From Brachynemurus nebulosus (taxonomy: Eukaryota; Arthropoda; Insecta; Neuroptera; Myrmeleontidae): a stretch of 64,000 nucleotides of DNA. Below the pieces are notes generated by a model. It was not told where the DNA came from. It searched no databases and worked only from the letters and a program-made list of their open reading frames with translations. Of the stretch, positions 23,400-35,944 are shown in pieces. The position numbers and the translations under genes were made by a program. Numbering within the stretch: position 1 is the first letter of the stretch; every line of letters begins with the position of its first letter. The stretch covers positions 644,001 to 708,000 of the forward strand of contig JAPWDM010000016.1 of the NCBI GenBank assembly GCA_035578155.1, in the 5' to 3' direction.

Positions 23400-24360
23400 T
23401 ATTTAAAACCCGTTGTGTAGCATTCTACGCCGCATTTGCATCCGCAGGACAGTTGTGGATCTCAGATAACACAACCTGTACTTATCTAAAATAGTTTACC
23501 TCGGTAATAGTAAAAAAATTTTCAAAATCGGTCAGTTATTTTATTTCTGACACTTTTAGGTCCCACTGACACTGTCGGACCTTACATAATGTAATCTATA
23601 TCTATCTAAAATAGTGTAGCTCTGTAACAGTGAAAAAATTTTCAAAATCGGTCGGTTAGTTTATTTTTACCACTTTTGGGTCCCATGGACCCTGGCGGAC
23701 CCTAAATAACGTAATGTATATCTATCTAAAATAGCTTAGCTCCCCAACAGTGAAAAAATCTTCAAAATCGGTCGGTTAGTTTATTTTTGACACTTTTGGA
23801 TCCCATGGACCCTGGCAGACCTTACATAACGTAATCTATATTTATCTAAAATAGTTTTGCTCTGTAACAGTGAAAAAATTTTCAAAATCGGTCAGTTAGT
23901 TTATTTTTGACACTTTTGGGTTCTATGGACACTGGCGGACCTTACATAATGTATTCTAAATCTATCTAAAATAGTTTAGCTCTGTAACAGTGAAGAAATT
24001 TTTAAAATTGGTCGTTTAGTTTATTTTTTACAATTATGGGATCAGTAAATCCTGGCGAAACTCATACAACTCTAGTACTCTAACAGTAAGAAAAGGGCTC
24101 TAAGGATCTCATATAACTTATGGCAGTCCGTAAGCTTCTTGCGGACATCATTTAATTAATTAATTCAAATACTTTAACTTACTAACTGTGAAAAAATTTT
24201 TAAAATCGATTGGTTAATTAATTTCTGGCCTTTTTAGGTCCCGAAAACCTTGACCTCACATAAAATACCTTAAATCCATTTGAAATGGTTTAATTTTTTA
24301 ACATTATTAATTATTAGTAAAAAAATTTTCAAAATCGATTCAAAATATTTTTTCGTGCAT
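23030..24360. repeat. Tandem repeat with a 120-bp unit
   Basis: Five clear copies occur between about 23440 and 24060, with spacing of 120-121 bp between successive ATCTAAAATAGTTTAGCTCT blocks; each also carries TTTTCAAAATCGGTC and GACACTTTTGG. More diverged copies extend on both sides (from 23030 and to about 24360). A (TA)n tract at 23311-23402 splits the array. No open frame. Confidence 0.85.
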
Positions 24361-24864
24361 ACATATGTACAATGTACATGTTATGTTGTTTTGTTTCATA
24401 TTTAATAATATTATATCATAACATAATCTTCAATTTCTTGTTTACTTAAAAATTCAATAAAAAACAAATTCTTCATTATATTAGCTTAGAAAATCTGTTT
24501 AATTTTCATTTTTTAACTTAAGATAGAACCATGCTAATTATAATGCAATAAATGAGAAACAAAACTCTATACATGTATGTGTGTTATAACACATGTATGT
24601 GAATAGACTTTACTTGTTCTCACAAAATTCTTTAATAAAAAAGTGAAATATTTTTATACTTCATAAAGAACTGAGATATAAATATAAATTACTTATTAGA
24701 CTAACAAAGAAAGAAAACTAAAATAATGGTGAAAATTTACATTTTCTCGAAAAATACTTAAAATAAAAAGAAAATTATAAGAATATTTTCTTCATAATTT
24801 TTTTTCTCCTTTCCAACGATGTAAAAATCGAACTGTCTTATGATAGGATCGAATGATAAAAAAT

Positions 24865-24987
24865 GGCCAGAAAACCTACTTCTGGGCATCCGACGTGTCT
24901 GGCTAACGAACTTAGCCGAGCCAATTCAGAATCCAGTCCGCACACAAAATTTCATAAGCATTAGACGTTTCGAGAGTTATCGTGGCG

Positions 24988-25077
<90 letters not shown>

Positions 25078-25208
25078 CGCCACGATAACTCTCGAACGAA
25101 ACGTCTAATGCTTATGAAATTTTGTGTGCGGACTGGATTCTGAATTGGCTCGGCTAAGTTCGTTAGCCAGACACGTCGGATGCCCAAAAGTAGGTTTTCT
25201 GGCCATTT
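24865..25208. repeat. Large palindrome with (TA)n centre
   Basis: Left arm 24865-24992 and right arm 25073-25208 are near-perfect complements; they contain GGCTAACGAACTTAGCCGAG and its complement. The centre is about 80 bp of (TA)n. The right arm has an extra AACG, so the arms are about 98% identical. Open frames here are arm read-through into TA repeats. Confidence 0.9.
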
Positions 25209-25418
25209 TTTATTATTTAAAAAAAGATTACTATGCAGGGTGTGAATAACTGTAGTTTGGTCAGAGGCGTATTCAGGGAAATTTATATTAAACGACGAGC
25301 TGGCTGGGATGCGATTTTTTCAGATAGCGAATTCCGAAAAAAAAATTATGTCTTCGGCAATTATACACCGAGATAAACCATCTGTTAAAAGGAAGAGAGT
25401 TATTTCCTTTACACCCTG

Positions 25419-25508
<90 letters not shown>

Positions 25509-25722
25509 GTAAAGGAAATAACTTTCTTCCTTTTAACAGATGGTTTATCTCGGTGTATAATTGCCGAAGACATAATTTTTTTTTCGGAATTCGCTATCTG
25601 AAAAATCGCATCCCAGCCAGCTCGTCGTTTAATATAAATTTCCCTGAATACGCCTCTGACCAAACTACAGTTATTCACACCCTGCATAGTAATCTTTTTT
25701 TAAATAATAAAAAAAAAATGAA
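25206..25722. repeat. Second large palindrome with (TA)n centre
   Basis: Arms 25206-25420 and 25505-25722 are near-perfect complements. The outer part reads ACTATGCAGGGTGTGAATAA and the inner edge ACACCCTGTATGTATATA. It directly abuts the palindrome at 24865-25208. No coding function. Confidence 0.9.
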
Positions 25723-28405
25723 AATTAGATCTTGTTTTTTTTACCAGGTTGTGTAAACATTCGTAGGTATTTAGTCGTATTACTATCTATTGAACTAATT
25801 TGTACTATATCGTCCAAAAAAAAGTCAACACAGTTTTTCACAATTTCTGATTAAAATATGTTTATGAAATATTACTTTAGGTTTTTGCACTTTTATAGTT
25901 TTTGATATCACAAAACAACATTACGACTATTACAAAAAACATAACTTTGACAATATAAAAACAGCATTACACAATATTGATTTAGCGCTATGAAAATCAC
26001 GAAAAATTTAACTAAATGGCCAATTGATACACTGTTTTAACCATTTATACACTTATATAGAAAACTAAACATGGTACAGCATGGAGCATAGTGTCACAAT
26101 AATCAAGTTTTACTTGACATCCTCCATCAATCGGTTTAATAATAACAAACAAATTACATTAAAAACAAAATTTATAAACTGCACTAAAAATTCAAAACAC
26201 AAAAAGATGAAAAATTACAATTTCGCAAAAGAAAATTCCTTTTGGTTGTAAGTAACTTTTTAAAAATCAAAAACATTTTTCTTTTGATTATCAACAAACG
26301 AGAAAATGAATTTTAATTGTTGCTTCCATAATAAAAATAGTATTAGTAGCTATTAGCTTATTAGTTATTAATATTATACACATACGTACAACACAATACA
26401 CATACATATCTACATAGTTTGCAAGCTATGAACTATGAAATAAAAAATAAGAAACAGAGACAAATATATTATCTGACAATGAAAGACAACAGTATCAAAA
26501 GCCATAAAAGTTATTTATTGTTAAAACTTAAAAAAAAATTTCGAAAGCTTGAGATCATCAATTCATGATTCATCAACACTGGACCATTAATAAAAAAAAT
26601 ATGTCTTTCATACACATACACACATAAGTAAGTATCGGATCTATGTGTGCGTGTATAATATAAACAATACATATAGCATTGTACGAATAAAATAAAACAA
26701 AATCTTGTTTGCTTATTATTATAAAGTCAGTATTATATGATAACAACAAGGGGTCAAACTAGATTGTCTATGTCTCGGTTCCACTTGTAATGAATTTATG
26801 ACGTAAATCTCCCCACTCTATTTGTGTAGATACACACTGTTTGCAGTGTATTAGTTTGGTGTTTTTTAGTATTGTGCGTATTTACGCACACCACCGCAAT
26901 ACACGTATTACCAGAGAGAGCTGTTCAACGTGTTCAACCAACAATGGTAACAATGTACATATAATGCACTGTTGGTTCGACGACTGACACGGACTGACTA
27001 ATGCCTTAAGCTGTGACACGACTCCAAATGACTCCGCGCCAATTACACGTTTTTAATGTTAGTTGGTTTCTAGTGTTCTATGGATAACAATTTATTAACT
27101 ATTTAAATTTATAAATAGGTACCTTAAATTAGGTATTTAAATTTATACATAGGTATTTTTATAGTATGTACACAATAACAAAAACTGAAATGTAAAAGAT
27201 TTGTGATTGTATAATCCAATTGTAATATACATGGTAACTAAAACCTGATTAGCACGTTGACGGTCATAACTTATAATGACGAAACGCCCAGTTAGTTAGT
27301 ACACTATTTTAACAATTAGTTAATACATTTTATATGGAATTATTTATGTGGTACAGGGTTAGTGGCAGTTAGTCAAGTTCCATTTGACTCTTTACAGCAT
27401 CTACTACTATTAAGGTGTTAATATATTATTATTCTGTTTTTCAAGAAAATTTTAAAATGCTAGTTTAATACTGACTTTATAATAATTATTTTTAAAAAAA
27501 TTTTAATGTCTATTTTTGTTAGGTACCTATATGAAGAAGGCAATACTAATATGTATGTACATATATGTGATGAATTCATCAAGTGTGTATTACATACGCT
27601 ATAAGTTAGGGTTCTTTAATGATTAATGATTTTCACTTCAGGATAAAATATAGGACATAACATTATTTACAGATTATTTTAAAAAAATGATAAATATATT
27701 AGACAATGTTACTTGTGCGTGTGTTACTACGTAATAATTACGTGTAATTCGTTTCGCTATGTCTCTTAAAGAAATACATAAACTATGGTGTACAATAGTT
27801 GTTAAAAGGACCTTAACTTCATTTTAAAAGATCTTTCTAACACTATCCTGCACCACAGGGTATTTCTATTGGAATTGCATTTTGGAAAATATTTCATTTA
27901 CTGTTAATCATTTTCTATAAATTACTTTTAAATTTTCGAAAATTTGGTTGCTTATATCTCTGAAACTTATTGCGACAGATTAGCTGAAATAATTTTAATT
28001 GAGTGTTTTTAATAAATATGAGTGCCTGTAATTTTTCTGACTTTTTGAATAACCAATTTAACATTTTTCGGTAGAAAGAAAAAAAAAGTTTTAACCTCAG
28101 CATTTTGTAAACAGAGTTTTATAAGTTTTTGTAATTTTAATCTCCACTTTCTAATACAAAAAGAACCAACCTACATCAAGCAATTATAAGAGTTTTTAAA
28201 TTTTTCTTCGGAACCCTAAAAAGATACTTAAATGTGACTGATAATAGTGATAATTGTACTACGTACATAATATGTTTGTGTGTGTTTTGTCTAGCAGATA
28301 TATTCCCATCATTATAAAATCGGCCATCAAATGCAAACATGTTTTGGATCGTTTCAAGGATAATAAATTAATAAACATTTTGTGATTTTCAAATATGTAT
28401 GATTA
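25723..28405. other. AT-rich stretch, no gene recognised
   Basis: Only short open frames. I find no family motif, convincing exon or structured RNA. It may be host intergenic DNA. Confidence 0.5.
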
Positions 28406-28407
28406 TA

Positions 28408-29158
28408 GGTTTGTTCCAGCATGCTATATTTGACAGTACGTCTGTTTACATGCACCAAATTACAAACTTGTTATTGACTGTCTAAATTGTCGAAGGATTT
28501 TTGAATATATGTAGTGTTTTTCTTTTACTTATTGCTATTTCTGTCTTTTTCCGGTTTAAAGACAACGGTTTACAGGTTAACTGTTTAATGTACAGAAATT
28601 GAAAATTTCAAACTAGATAAACAAATTTTATAAGTATAATTATTAATTAAAAAAAGAAAAAAATTAAAGAAATTAATTTCTGTTTTCTAGATAATTATAT
28701 TAAAAATGTACGTTCACAAAATTTCGAGCTACACGCATAAATTTTATTTTAACATGTCTTATTATTGAAATTCTTATAAACTGAAATACAATTTTATTTA
28801 ATACTTAAAGTGTTACTTTATGATATTCCATATTTGTTTTATTTATTTAATTTTAGTGAAAATATAAACGATATGAGTGATATGAGGAAACAACTCTGAT
28901 TTTCACTATTCATCTCTGCTGAAACAGAGAACGAAATAATTCGATTATTATTTCATTACCAAAAAATTCGAATTAAATGTTATACTTACGACACTGTGGA
29001 AGAAGACATTATGTATTAAATTCCAACAATTGTTTTTAAATATACCAGCACTAGGTACATTACAAATATGTTTGTGACTTGTTTATTGTCGTGCATGGGC
29101 ATAAATAAAACATATACATGTTTTATACTTTGTCAAAAAATGGATGTTGGAACAAACC
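28408..29158. mobile_element. 751-bp Tc1/mariner-like MITE
   Basis: The ends GGTTTGTTCCAGCAT and, inverted, GGTTTGTTCCAACAT are flanked by TA on both sides (28406-28407 and 29159-29160). No transposase inside. Confidence 0.75.
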
Positions 29159-29160
29159 TA

Positions 29161-30068
29161 GTATCAGTTGTCCTTACATTTTAAATAAATATATGACCCA
29201 TAAACTGACATTGACATAGGTATACTCGGTATACTACTAACCTAAGTATTATAAAGTTTTTTGTAACAGTAATACTAATCACATATACGTACATAAAAAT
29301 TTAAGAAAGATTCTAATTAGGTAACAGATTGTCTAAAATCAATTTTTTTATAGAAACTTTTGAAATCTTTAGTGTGCAATATACTTATATTTTCTTTACT
29401 TTTGTATCAATAGGTACAAATTTAAAATGAAAGTTTTAACAAGAAAAACTAATATTTATCTTATTTTTGGAATAATGAAAAAATATTCTCTTAAAGAAAC
29501 TGCATTACCTGTCAGTATTTGTATGATTAACAAGTAGACAGTATCTACTAAACAAAAAAATAATACTATAATGTTCGGTATAACTTTCAATTTGGACTGG
29601 TTAATTAACTATAATAATTGTTTTTATCTATTTTAAAACATAGTAATTCATTTAATTTATAATTAACTTCTATAAATATTTCAAATTTTAATTTTTTTTA
29701 ACTTATGCTGAACTAAATTTCGTATTTTGGTATGAAATATGAGGTGAAATTGTTTTGCTACCAATTTTGTTCAAATTTTTTTGGACGCTGCTGTACAGGT
29801 ATTTTCAAAAGATTCCATAAATAAGTACATAAACATATTTTGTTGACAAAAAGTTCAACATTCAAAAAACCAAAAACAAAACATATGTTAGGCAGTCAGA
29901 GCCTGATTAAGGTTTTTTTTCTTGGGGCCATTTTTTAACACGTTTTTGACGATCAAATATTTCTGAAATGAAACTTGATCGGGACAAATTAACTAGCAAA
30001 AATTAACTAGCAAAACTAAATTGAGACCTTTCTTCCCTTTTTTTTCGGAGAGTTATATATTTTACACC

Positions 30069-30138
<70 letters not shown>

Positions 30139-30580
30139 TAGTGAATATCATTTTCGTATTCTAGGGACCTCAAAACACATTTCTGTTATGATCCCGGGCT
30201 TAGGTCCCGTCATGACACCTGCTGTAATAGCGTATTTCCAGTTTCACTTTTGGAAATTCGCTAATAATCTACAAAAAAGTTCCTTGCAAAATTTTTACCA
30301 GACTCGCGGTTACAGAGCTAATTGAGTAAATATTTTTGACCTTCAAATCATCTTTGACCACTTTTCGAGGTCGGCCCGCGCAACCGGCCAAGAGATGGTC
30401 TGGCCGACAAAATATTTTAGTAACTTCGAATGGTAAACTATTAGATGAAAAATGAAATTTTCTTTAAATCGATGGGTAAAACTTTCTTATTACCGCCTCC
30501 CGGTCTATTATATCTTTGGACAGCAGGCAGCTGTTTATACATCACCAGCCGATCGCTACTATTTTGATAATCAACTATAT
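29161..30580. other. AT-rich stretch with a (TA)n tract, no gene
   Basis: A (TA)n tract at about 30072-30133 is preceded by TTTACACCCTGTATATATA, the same edge as the inner end of the 25.2-kb palindrome arms. The following 280 bp (to about 30420) is moderately GC-rich and may be an element fragment; family unknown. Confidence 0.5.
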
Positions 30581-30612
30581 TATAGTTGAAAAAATATTCC
30601 CAGACACTTTTG
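30581..30612. repeat. Left copy of a perfect 32-bp inverted repeat pair
   Basis: Begins TATAGTTGAAAAAATATT; the exact complement is at 32844-32875. The pair flanks the retroposed insertion at 30722. Confidence 0.75.
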
Positions 30613-30721
30613 ATAGTTTCTTTGTCAACGTATGATTGTCTTCTTCTAATTCCAGTCAAACAAATAAATAGTGCATAGGGTACTAATTGAACATTAGCTT
30701 ACGAAATAATAATAAATAATA

Positions 30722-32370
30722 GGTGGTGAGGACACCTATAGCAGCTGCCCTTGGCACCCGTGAGGGATATTTATCCCCCATTGGTGTCAAGGAGGCTAAG
30801 GATTCCAGGGGTAGTTTATGCGCAATACAGTAATATTCGGATTCCATTAGCCTCTGACTACCCAAGATCGGCACCTTTTCTTCTCGAGGTACCACTGTTT
30901 TCACAAAAGATGCCGGATCAAAATTTTCGACGAGGACGAACGTCGTATGACCGACAGAGATATCCACCGTATGAGAGAAACACCACCGTCTGATTGTGCA
31001 ATAGCTTCTCGCCCGGATGTCTGGCAACAGTTCGTGTGCGTTTAGTATGCGTATGTGTGTGATTTTCAAAGTCGTGAGTCGTGTTCCGCCCAGTCGATTG
31101 GTGATATTTTTATATTGTGATTTTTGTAGTTTTGTCTGTGATTTCGTGCTGTGATTCTGTTTTTTTTTTATTTGTTTTTAAATCTTATGGTGTCCCCTGG
31201 ATGGTGCACTCCAGTGGACACAAAAGTGATAAAGTTATTGGCTGTGTTATTGCGTGATTTTTTGTCCCTGTGACTTCGACGGGTAGGAATGCGGTACTCG
31301 ACGCACTCGTTCGCGTCATCCAGGCGTATGAGTCGACATCTGCCCGAACAGCTTGAGCGAGCTCGCTTAGTAAGGAGATGTCGTCTTCCCTCATACGGAT
31401 GCGAGCTTGAGCGTCCTGGGACTGCTTTTGCCCCGTCGAGGTCATAGGGACATAAGTCAGATATACTGTGTACTCTCTGGCATTGTCCCGTTCTCTGTAG
31501 CCTCGACTCAGACGAACGTGGCCTAGTCATCGTACCGGTCTCCTGTGTAGGTTGACCCCGACATCTGACAGAACGGCACATGTACCCAGTAATCAGCTAT
31601 CTGACAGAACAGTACATGTTGCTCAGTAATCAGATGTCACTGTCCCTACACGTGTGAGCTCCTAGGTATTGACGAAGCCATTTCGGAATTGTCGAGACTA
31701 TGGGGAGCGGAATCGTGTCACAGAGAGCAAGAAATATTGTCAAACTTGTGATATTGTTGTTTTTGTTTTTTAATAAGGTTGTTTTTAATATGTTTTAACG
31801 ATGTACCACTGAGGGCTTTTTACACCCGAGGTGGTACATCATTTGTTTTTATTTATCTGTGATATTTTGTTATGCCGCTGTGGGCTTGTTGTTATGGTTC
31901 CACAGCGGTATTGTTTTAACTCCTTATTGCGTCGCTGGTCGGCCTGTGGCCTCCCAGCGACGTAATAAGTATTGTCTGTGATTTTTACTGTGATATTTAT
32001 CTGTGATACTTAGTGATTGTCTAGTCAGGTTTCTCCACTCCGAGGCCTCTTGCACCTCGGAGGGAGTCCCAGCGATGGCTTCCAGGCCTTGGTGACCGGA
32101 CGCTTTGTCTAGTACTTATCGTACCGTCACCAAGGACTGTCCGCTCTTTTTAAGCCCTGGGATGGCAGGGCTCATCGTTAGATTTTATATGTGTATGTTT
32201 GTCCGTTGTCTATTGCATTTATGTGTTCCTGTCTTTACGTGTTGTTTTTATTTTTACTGTGTTTGTCGGCGCATGCCCTTAGTAGGCGATGCCGCCGGGT
32301 GCTGGTGACCGCGCCATCCACCGGCAGCAGTACCCCAATTTTAACGAAAAAAAAAAAAAATAAATAAATA
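30722..32370 (+). mobile_element. GC-richer retroposed insertion with hairpin-rich 3' part and TAAA tail
   Basis: Base composition rises sharply from 30722 to about 32345. The 3' end is an A-rich run followed by (TAAA)n. AATAAATAATA occurs immediately before (30711-30721) and after (32371-32381), a plausible target duplication although low in complexity. This fits insertion by target-primed reverse transcription. I find no reverse transcriptase; short open frames at 31168-31581 (minus) and elsewhere have no family signature. It is either the 3' part of a non-LTR retrotransposon or a retroposed structured RNA. Confidence 0.65.
31800..32330 (+). ncRNA. Chain of six or more strong hairpins in the retroposed insertion
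   Basis: Successive stems: GATGTACCAC/GTGGTACATC (31800-31840); CCGCTGTGG/CCACAGCGG (about 31875-31911); a 16-bp stem with one G-T around CGTCGCTGG (31923-31969); CTCCGAGG/CCTCGGAG (32038-32062); CTTGGTGAC/GTCACCAAG (32088-32134); AGCCCTG/CAGGGCT (32153-32172); then GCCGG-type pairs near 32290-32325. All lie on one strand just before the A-rich tail, as expected for a structured 3' untranslated region recognised by a reverse transcriptase. Confidence 0.6.
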
Positions 32371-32381
32371 AATAAATAATA

Positions 32382-33122
32382 AGTTAATAACATTATTTTA
32401 TATTTTTATGTAAATTCTGTTTATTCAATAATAATTTGATTACAGAAGAATATTTCTTAAAGAAACCGAAAACAAATGACATTAATGATATATTATAACT
32501 TAACTGTAAACATATACATAAAATAACTGAATGACTGGATTCATTGCAAAATATTTAATATTATTAAAAATATAATTTTGAAAACCAAAAATCAGTGGAT
32601 GTCAATATGTACTGCTTAGAATTTTCAAATCAGTTAAAATGAAACGAAAATAGTTTATTCTAATTGAAAATAACATATTTCACTTTTCTTTACAGTATTG
32701 CATCATTTTGTTAACTTTGTGAAGATGAAATATTATTATGTCGAATATTTAAAAAAAAAAAAAAACTAAATAAAAACCACTGATTAAGGACACTGGTGTA
32801 GTGTTGAAAAGTGTACGACAAGGACAAAAAGGAAGGAAACCTACAAAAGTGTCTGGGAATATTTTTTCAACTATAGTATATGAACTGTCATTTTCAAATT
32901 TTTAAGTATGATTTTTGAATAATTATTACTTACTATAACATAATCTTCAGTTTAATATAATTATTATTTTTATTACTCATGCGGGAGAAGTACTAACTTG
33001 ATGCACGCATTCTTGCATGAAAAATAGCTATTTGCCTACTGTATTGTTCCCACAGGGCTTGAGCGTATTTCAATTGCTTTTTTTGTGTGAGGAAAGTATA
33101 ATAGTAAAATGGATCAGTCTAA
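32382..33122. other. AT-rich stretch, no gene
   Basis: Contains the right copy of the 32-bp inverted repeat (32844-32875). Nothing else recognisable. Confidence 0.5.
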
Positions 33123-33470
33123 CAAGTAGAGGTCCCGAGGCTGAACCTATCGATTTTGATAAAACGTAAATATGTTGTAGAACCCTAAAAAGTAAGCGAC
33201 ACGTATTTTCTTTATCTGCGGAAAAACGGTTTGAAAGGGTGAAATCGCTCTTCAGAAATTGGGGTAAAAATTTAATTTTTTAAATATCTCGAAAACAGTA
33301 AGAGATAGAGCAAAAGTTTAAATTGGCGAAATTGCTCTTTTTTAAAAAGCTATCTTGTTCAAATTACATCAACAGGGGTGGTTGGGGGTTAAAATTTAGG
33401 AGTTGATTTTACAAAAAAGGGGTGAAAAATAATCAGTATAAAAATTTTGTTTGCAGATTTAAATACAGCT
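33123..33470 (+). repeat. Single arm of the GGTCCCGAGG foldback family
   Basis: Begins TAACAAGTAGAGGTCCCGAGG and matches about 350 bp of both arms of the element at 47438-49076, including the ATCTCGAAAACAGTAAGAGA block. The other arm is absent, so this is a truncated copy. Confidence 0.75.
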
Positions 33471-34790
33471 GTCTATGGACAATTTAAAAAAAATCATGTA
33501 AATTTGTTAGTTGCTAAATATATTTTAAAAAAATAATTTTGGAATTTTTGTAAGTTTTACATATATAAATGCAGTATGGGCTTTACTTCTCTGTCCTTAG
33601 TAGTTTCGAAAAAACGGTAGTAGGTATCAAAAGAATGATGAAACAAGACTATAGGTAAACTCGAAAAAAACTATCAAAGTTAATATCCTACAGGACCTTA
33701 GAACCCCCAAAAAAGCCTAAAGTAAACGACGTATCGTTACCAAATTTTGTGCAAATACTATTTAGATCTTAGAAAAATGGATGTTATACAATAAAACTGA
33801 TCATTAAGGTCCCAAATAGGAACCAAAATAAATGGCTGGACGGATCTTGACCAAATTTTTCTCAAAGAGTACTGACATTCTGAGAAAAAATGGCATGAGG
33901 TTAAAATTGCCCTCTAGAGTTTTGCAGATACAAAAAAAAACTCTCAAATAAACGGTCGGACGGATCTTAACCAAATTTTGCTAAAATATTATTAAAATTC
34001 CAAAACAAATTAATGTCAGTTTACAAATATTCTCCAGAGCCCTGGGATCTCAAAATGTCCCGCAAATTAATGTGCTCCTAAAATTAGTATGGATATCTGA
34101 CTATCTACGACAAGATCTCAAGGTATGAAAATTAGACATTCTATTGAAATTTGAATATATAGCAAAGAATTTCAGAATATCTGATTTGAAAGTAAGGCAA
34201 AGTTGAAATTAATCCCCAAGGCTATCGAATAGGACGCTAATTAAACAGTTTGACTTGTCTTGATAAAATTTTATGAAAATTAGATATCCTATAGAAATAT
34301 GAATATGACTATTTTAGAGACGTCGAGCGAACAAAGCGAAGCACTCTAAGGAACTGATTTTATACAAAATTTTAGAATATCGTATTTAAATAGACCTGTG
34401 GTCAGAATTGTCCGTCAGTTATACCAAATAAGGCCCCAGTTACAGAGTTGAAGAAATGTGACAAAATTTTGCTCTAATACTGTTGAGATCTCCTACAAAG
34501 ATGAAGGTGATCTTAAAATAATCTCTCAGGGCCTTGGTTCCCTGAAGGGCCTAAAATATAAACAATTCTAAAACAGCGTAGGTACAATAGGTACCTACAC
34601 GGAGTTCTTACGGTGCGGAAATAAGCCATGCTATTAAAACATAAAGATGGTTTTTTAGAGTCGTTGGGCGAGCAAAGCCAAGTAATAAATTTTGCACAGA
34701 ATTTTGGAATATATTATTTAAAAGTAATTTGACCTATAATTAAGATAATTTTATGCTAGTGAAACCGCGGGCCGCAGCTAGTATTAGATA
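33471..34790. repeat. Degenerate tandem repeats
   Basis: Loose repeats with TTGACCAAATTTT-like and CGGACGGATCTT-like blocks every 120-150 bp, and two GCGAGCAAAGC blocks (about 34325 and 34665). The stretch ends GCGGGCCGCAGCTAGTATTA, which could be a Helitron-type 3' terminus (CTAG before T), but I cannot find a matching 5' end. Confidence 0.4.
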
Positions 34791-35527
34791 AAAGTCTAAA
34801 AAGCAAACATGAAACCCCATTGTAGTATATATTGCCGAAATTTTATTATTATTTTTATTTTTGACTAGAATATAATTATACTAGTTTGATGTGAGAGGAG
34901 TTTGGAGAGATTGGGAAGACGTGAGGAGAGATTTTAAAAGTAAATTCTGAGAAATTCGCTGTTATGAAGAATACCTCAATAGTGGTATTTTTTTATATTT
35001 CCACACGAAAATGTAATACCTACTCAATATTTTGATTATTTATTACTAATAAAACCAATATAAAAGTCTAGTTAATTTTCTTTTGTGTACAATAAAATAT
35101 TCAATATATTCAATCGAATGTTGTGTACACATTTGTCTATCTGCTTATTATTGAAAATTTATAAGAAAAAAATAACTTCTATTTTTATTTTTATTTTTAT
35201 TTTTATTTATTTTTTTTTTTTTTTTATGAGAAGGCATATAAATGTCATGTCGGTAACAAAAGAACGGCTGTATGATTTTCCATATTTGAACTTCAAATTG
35301 AAATTTCAAATTTCAAATTAAATTAATTTAACGGTTTCCCGTCAAATAATGAGCGACAATTAGGGGTGGTAGTAATTTCCGCATCGTATAAAACATTACA
35401 GGTAAATTCCGCACTCATTCTTCGAAAGTATCATAATCCTATGTGTATTTTCCACACTAAGCTATTGAAAATAAAACTAAGTATTTTTTGATAAAATTAT
35501 ATTTAACTGATGTGTATAATATATACT
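34791..35527. other. AT-rich stretch, no gene
   Basis: Includes a (TTTTTA)n/T-run low-complexity block at about 35178-35226. No gene. Confidence 0.5.
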
Positions 35528-35541
35528 ATATACAGGGTTAT

Positions 35542-35813
35542 ACTTTTAATTTCAAATGTTATCGAGTGCCTGTGAAACATTATTAGTGTATGGCGGATTT
35601 TTATTCATATTTAAACATACACCAATATTCATATGTTCACTCAATGTTCAGCTTTGGCTGATACTTGAACACTCGATGTACTTTGGCAAATGGCCAATTC
35701 ATTATGTTAATTAAAATTGACATAGTGTTTTTGAAAAATTACCAAACTGGATCGGCTGGATCCCAGCCGATCCAGTTTGGTAATTTTTCAAAAACACTAT
35801 GTCAATTTTAATT
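35542..35813. mobile_element. Palindromic retroposon, copy without tRNA modules
   Basis: Starts ACTTTTAATTTCAAATG like the copy at 38469 and ends with the same CTATGTCAATTTTAATT. The right 75 bp is a near-perfect inverted repeat centred on CCAGCCGATCC; the tRNA-like modules found at the apex of the other copy are absent. ATATACAGGGT flanks it (35528-35538 and 35814-35824), an 11-bp target duplication. Confidence 0.75.
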
Positions 35814-35944
35814 ATATACAGGGTGTCAAATTAAAAATAAGCCAGGCCTTGAAACTTAGGAATGGTAATAGGTAATTAAAATCGCTGTTAAAATCGTTTC
35901 CAGAACATGAATGGTGTTTTATTTACAAATCATAAACGCATGGG

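Noticed and set aside
25723..28405. Possible host gene or promoter in the non-repetitive stretch
   Set aside because: No exon-like frame, splice pattern or recognised motif could be supported.
31168..31581. Minus-strand 137-codon open frame in the GC-richer insertion
   Set aside because: It is antisense to the tail orientation of the insertion, has no family motif, and GC-rich DNA gives long chance frames.
34750..34780. Helitron 3' end (GCAGCTAG before T)
   Set aside because: No matching 5'-TC end, no convincing terminal hairpin and no Rep/helicase; kept only as a weak possibility.
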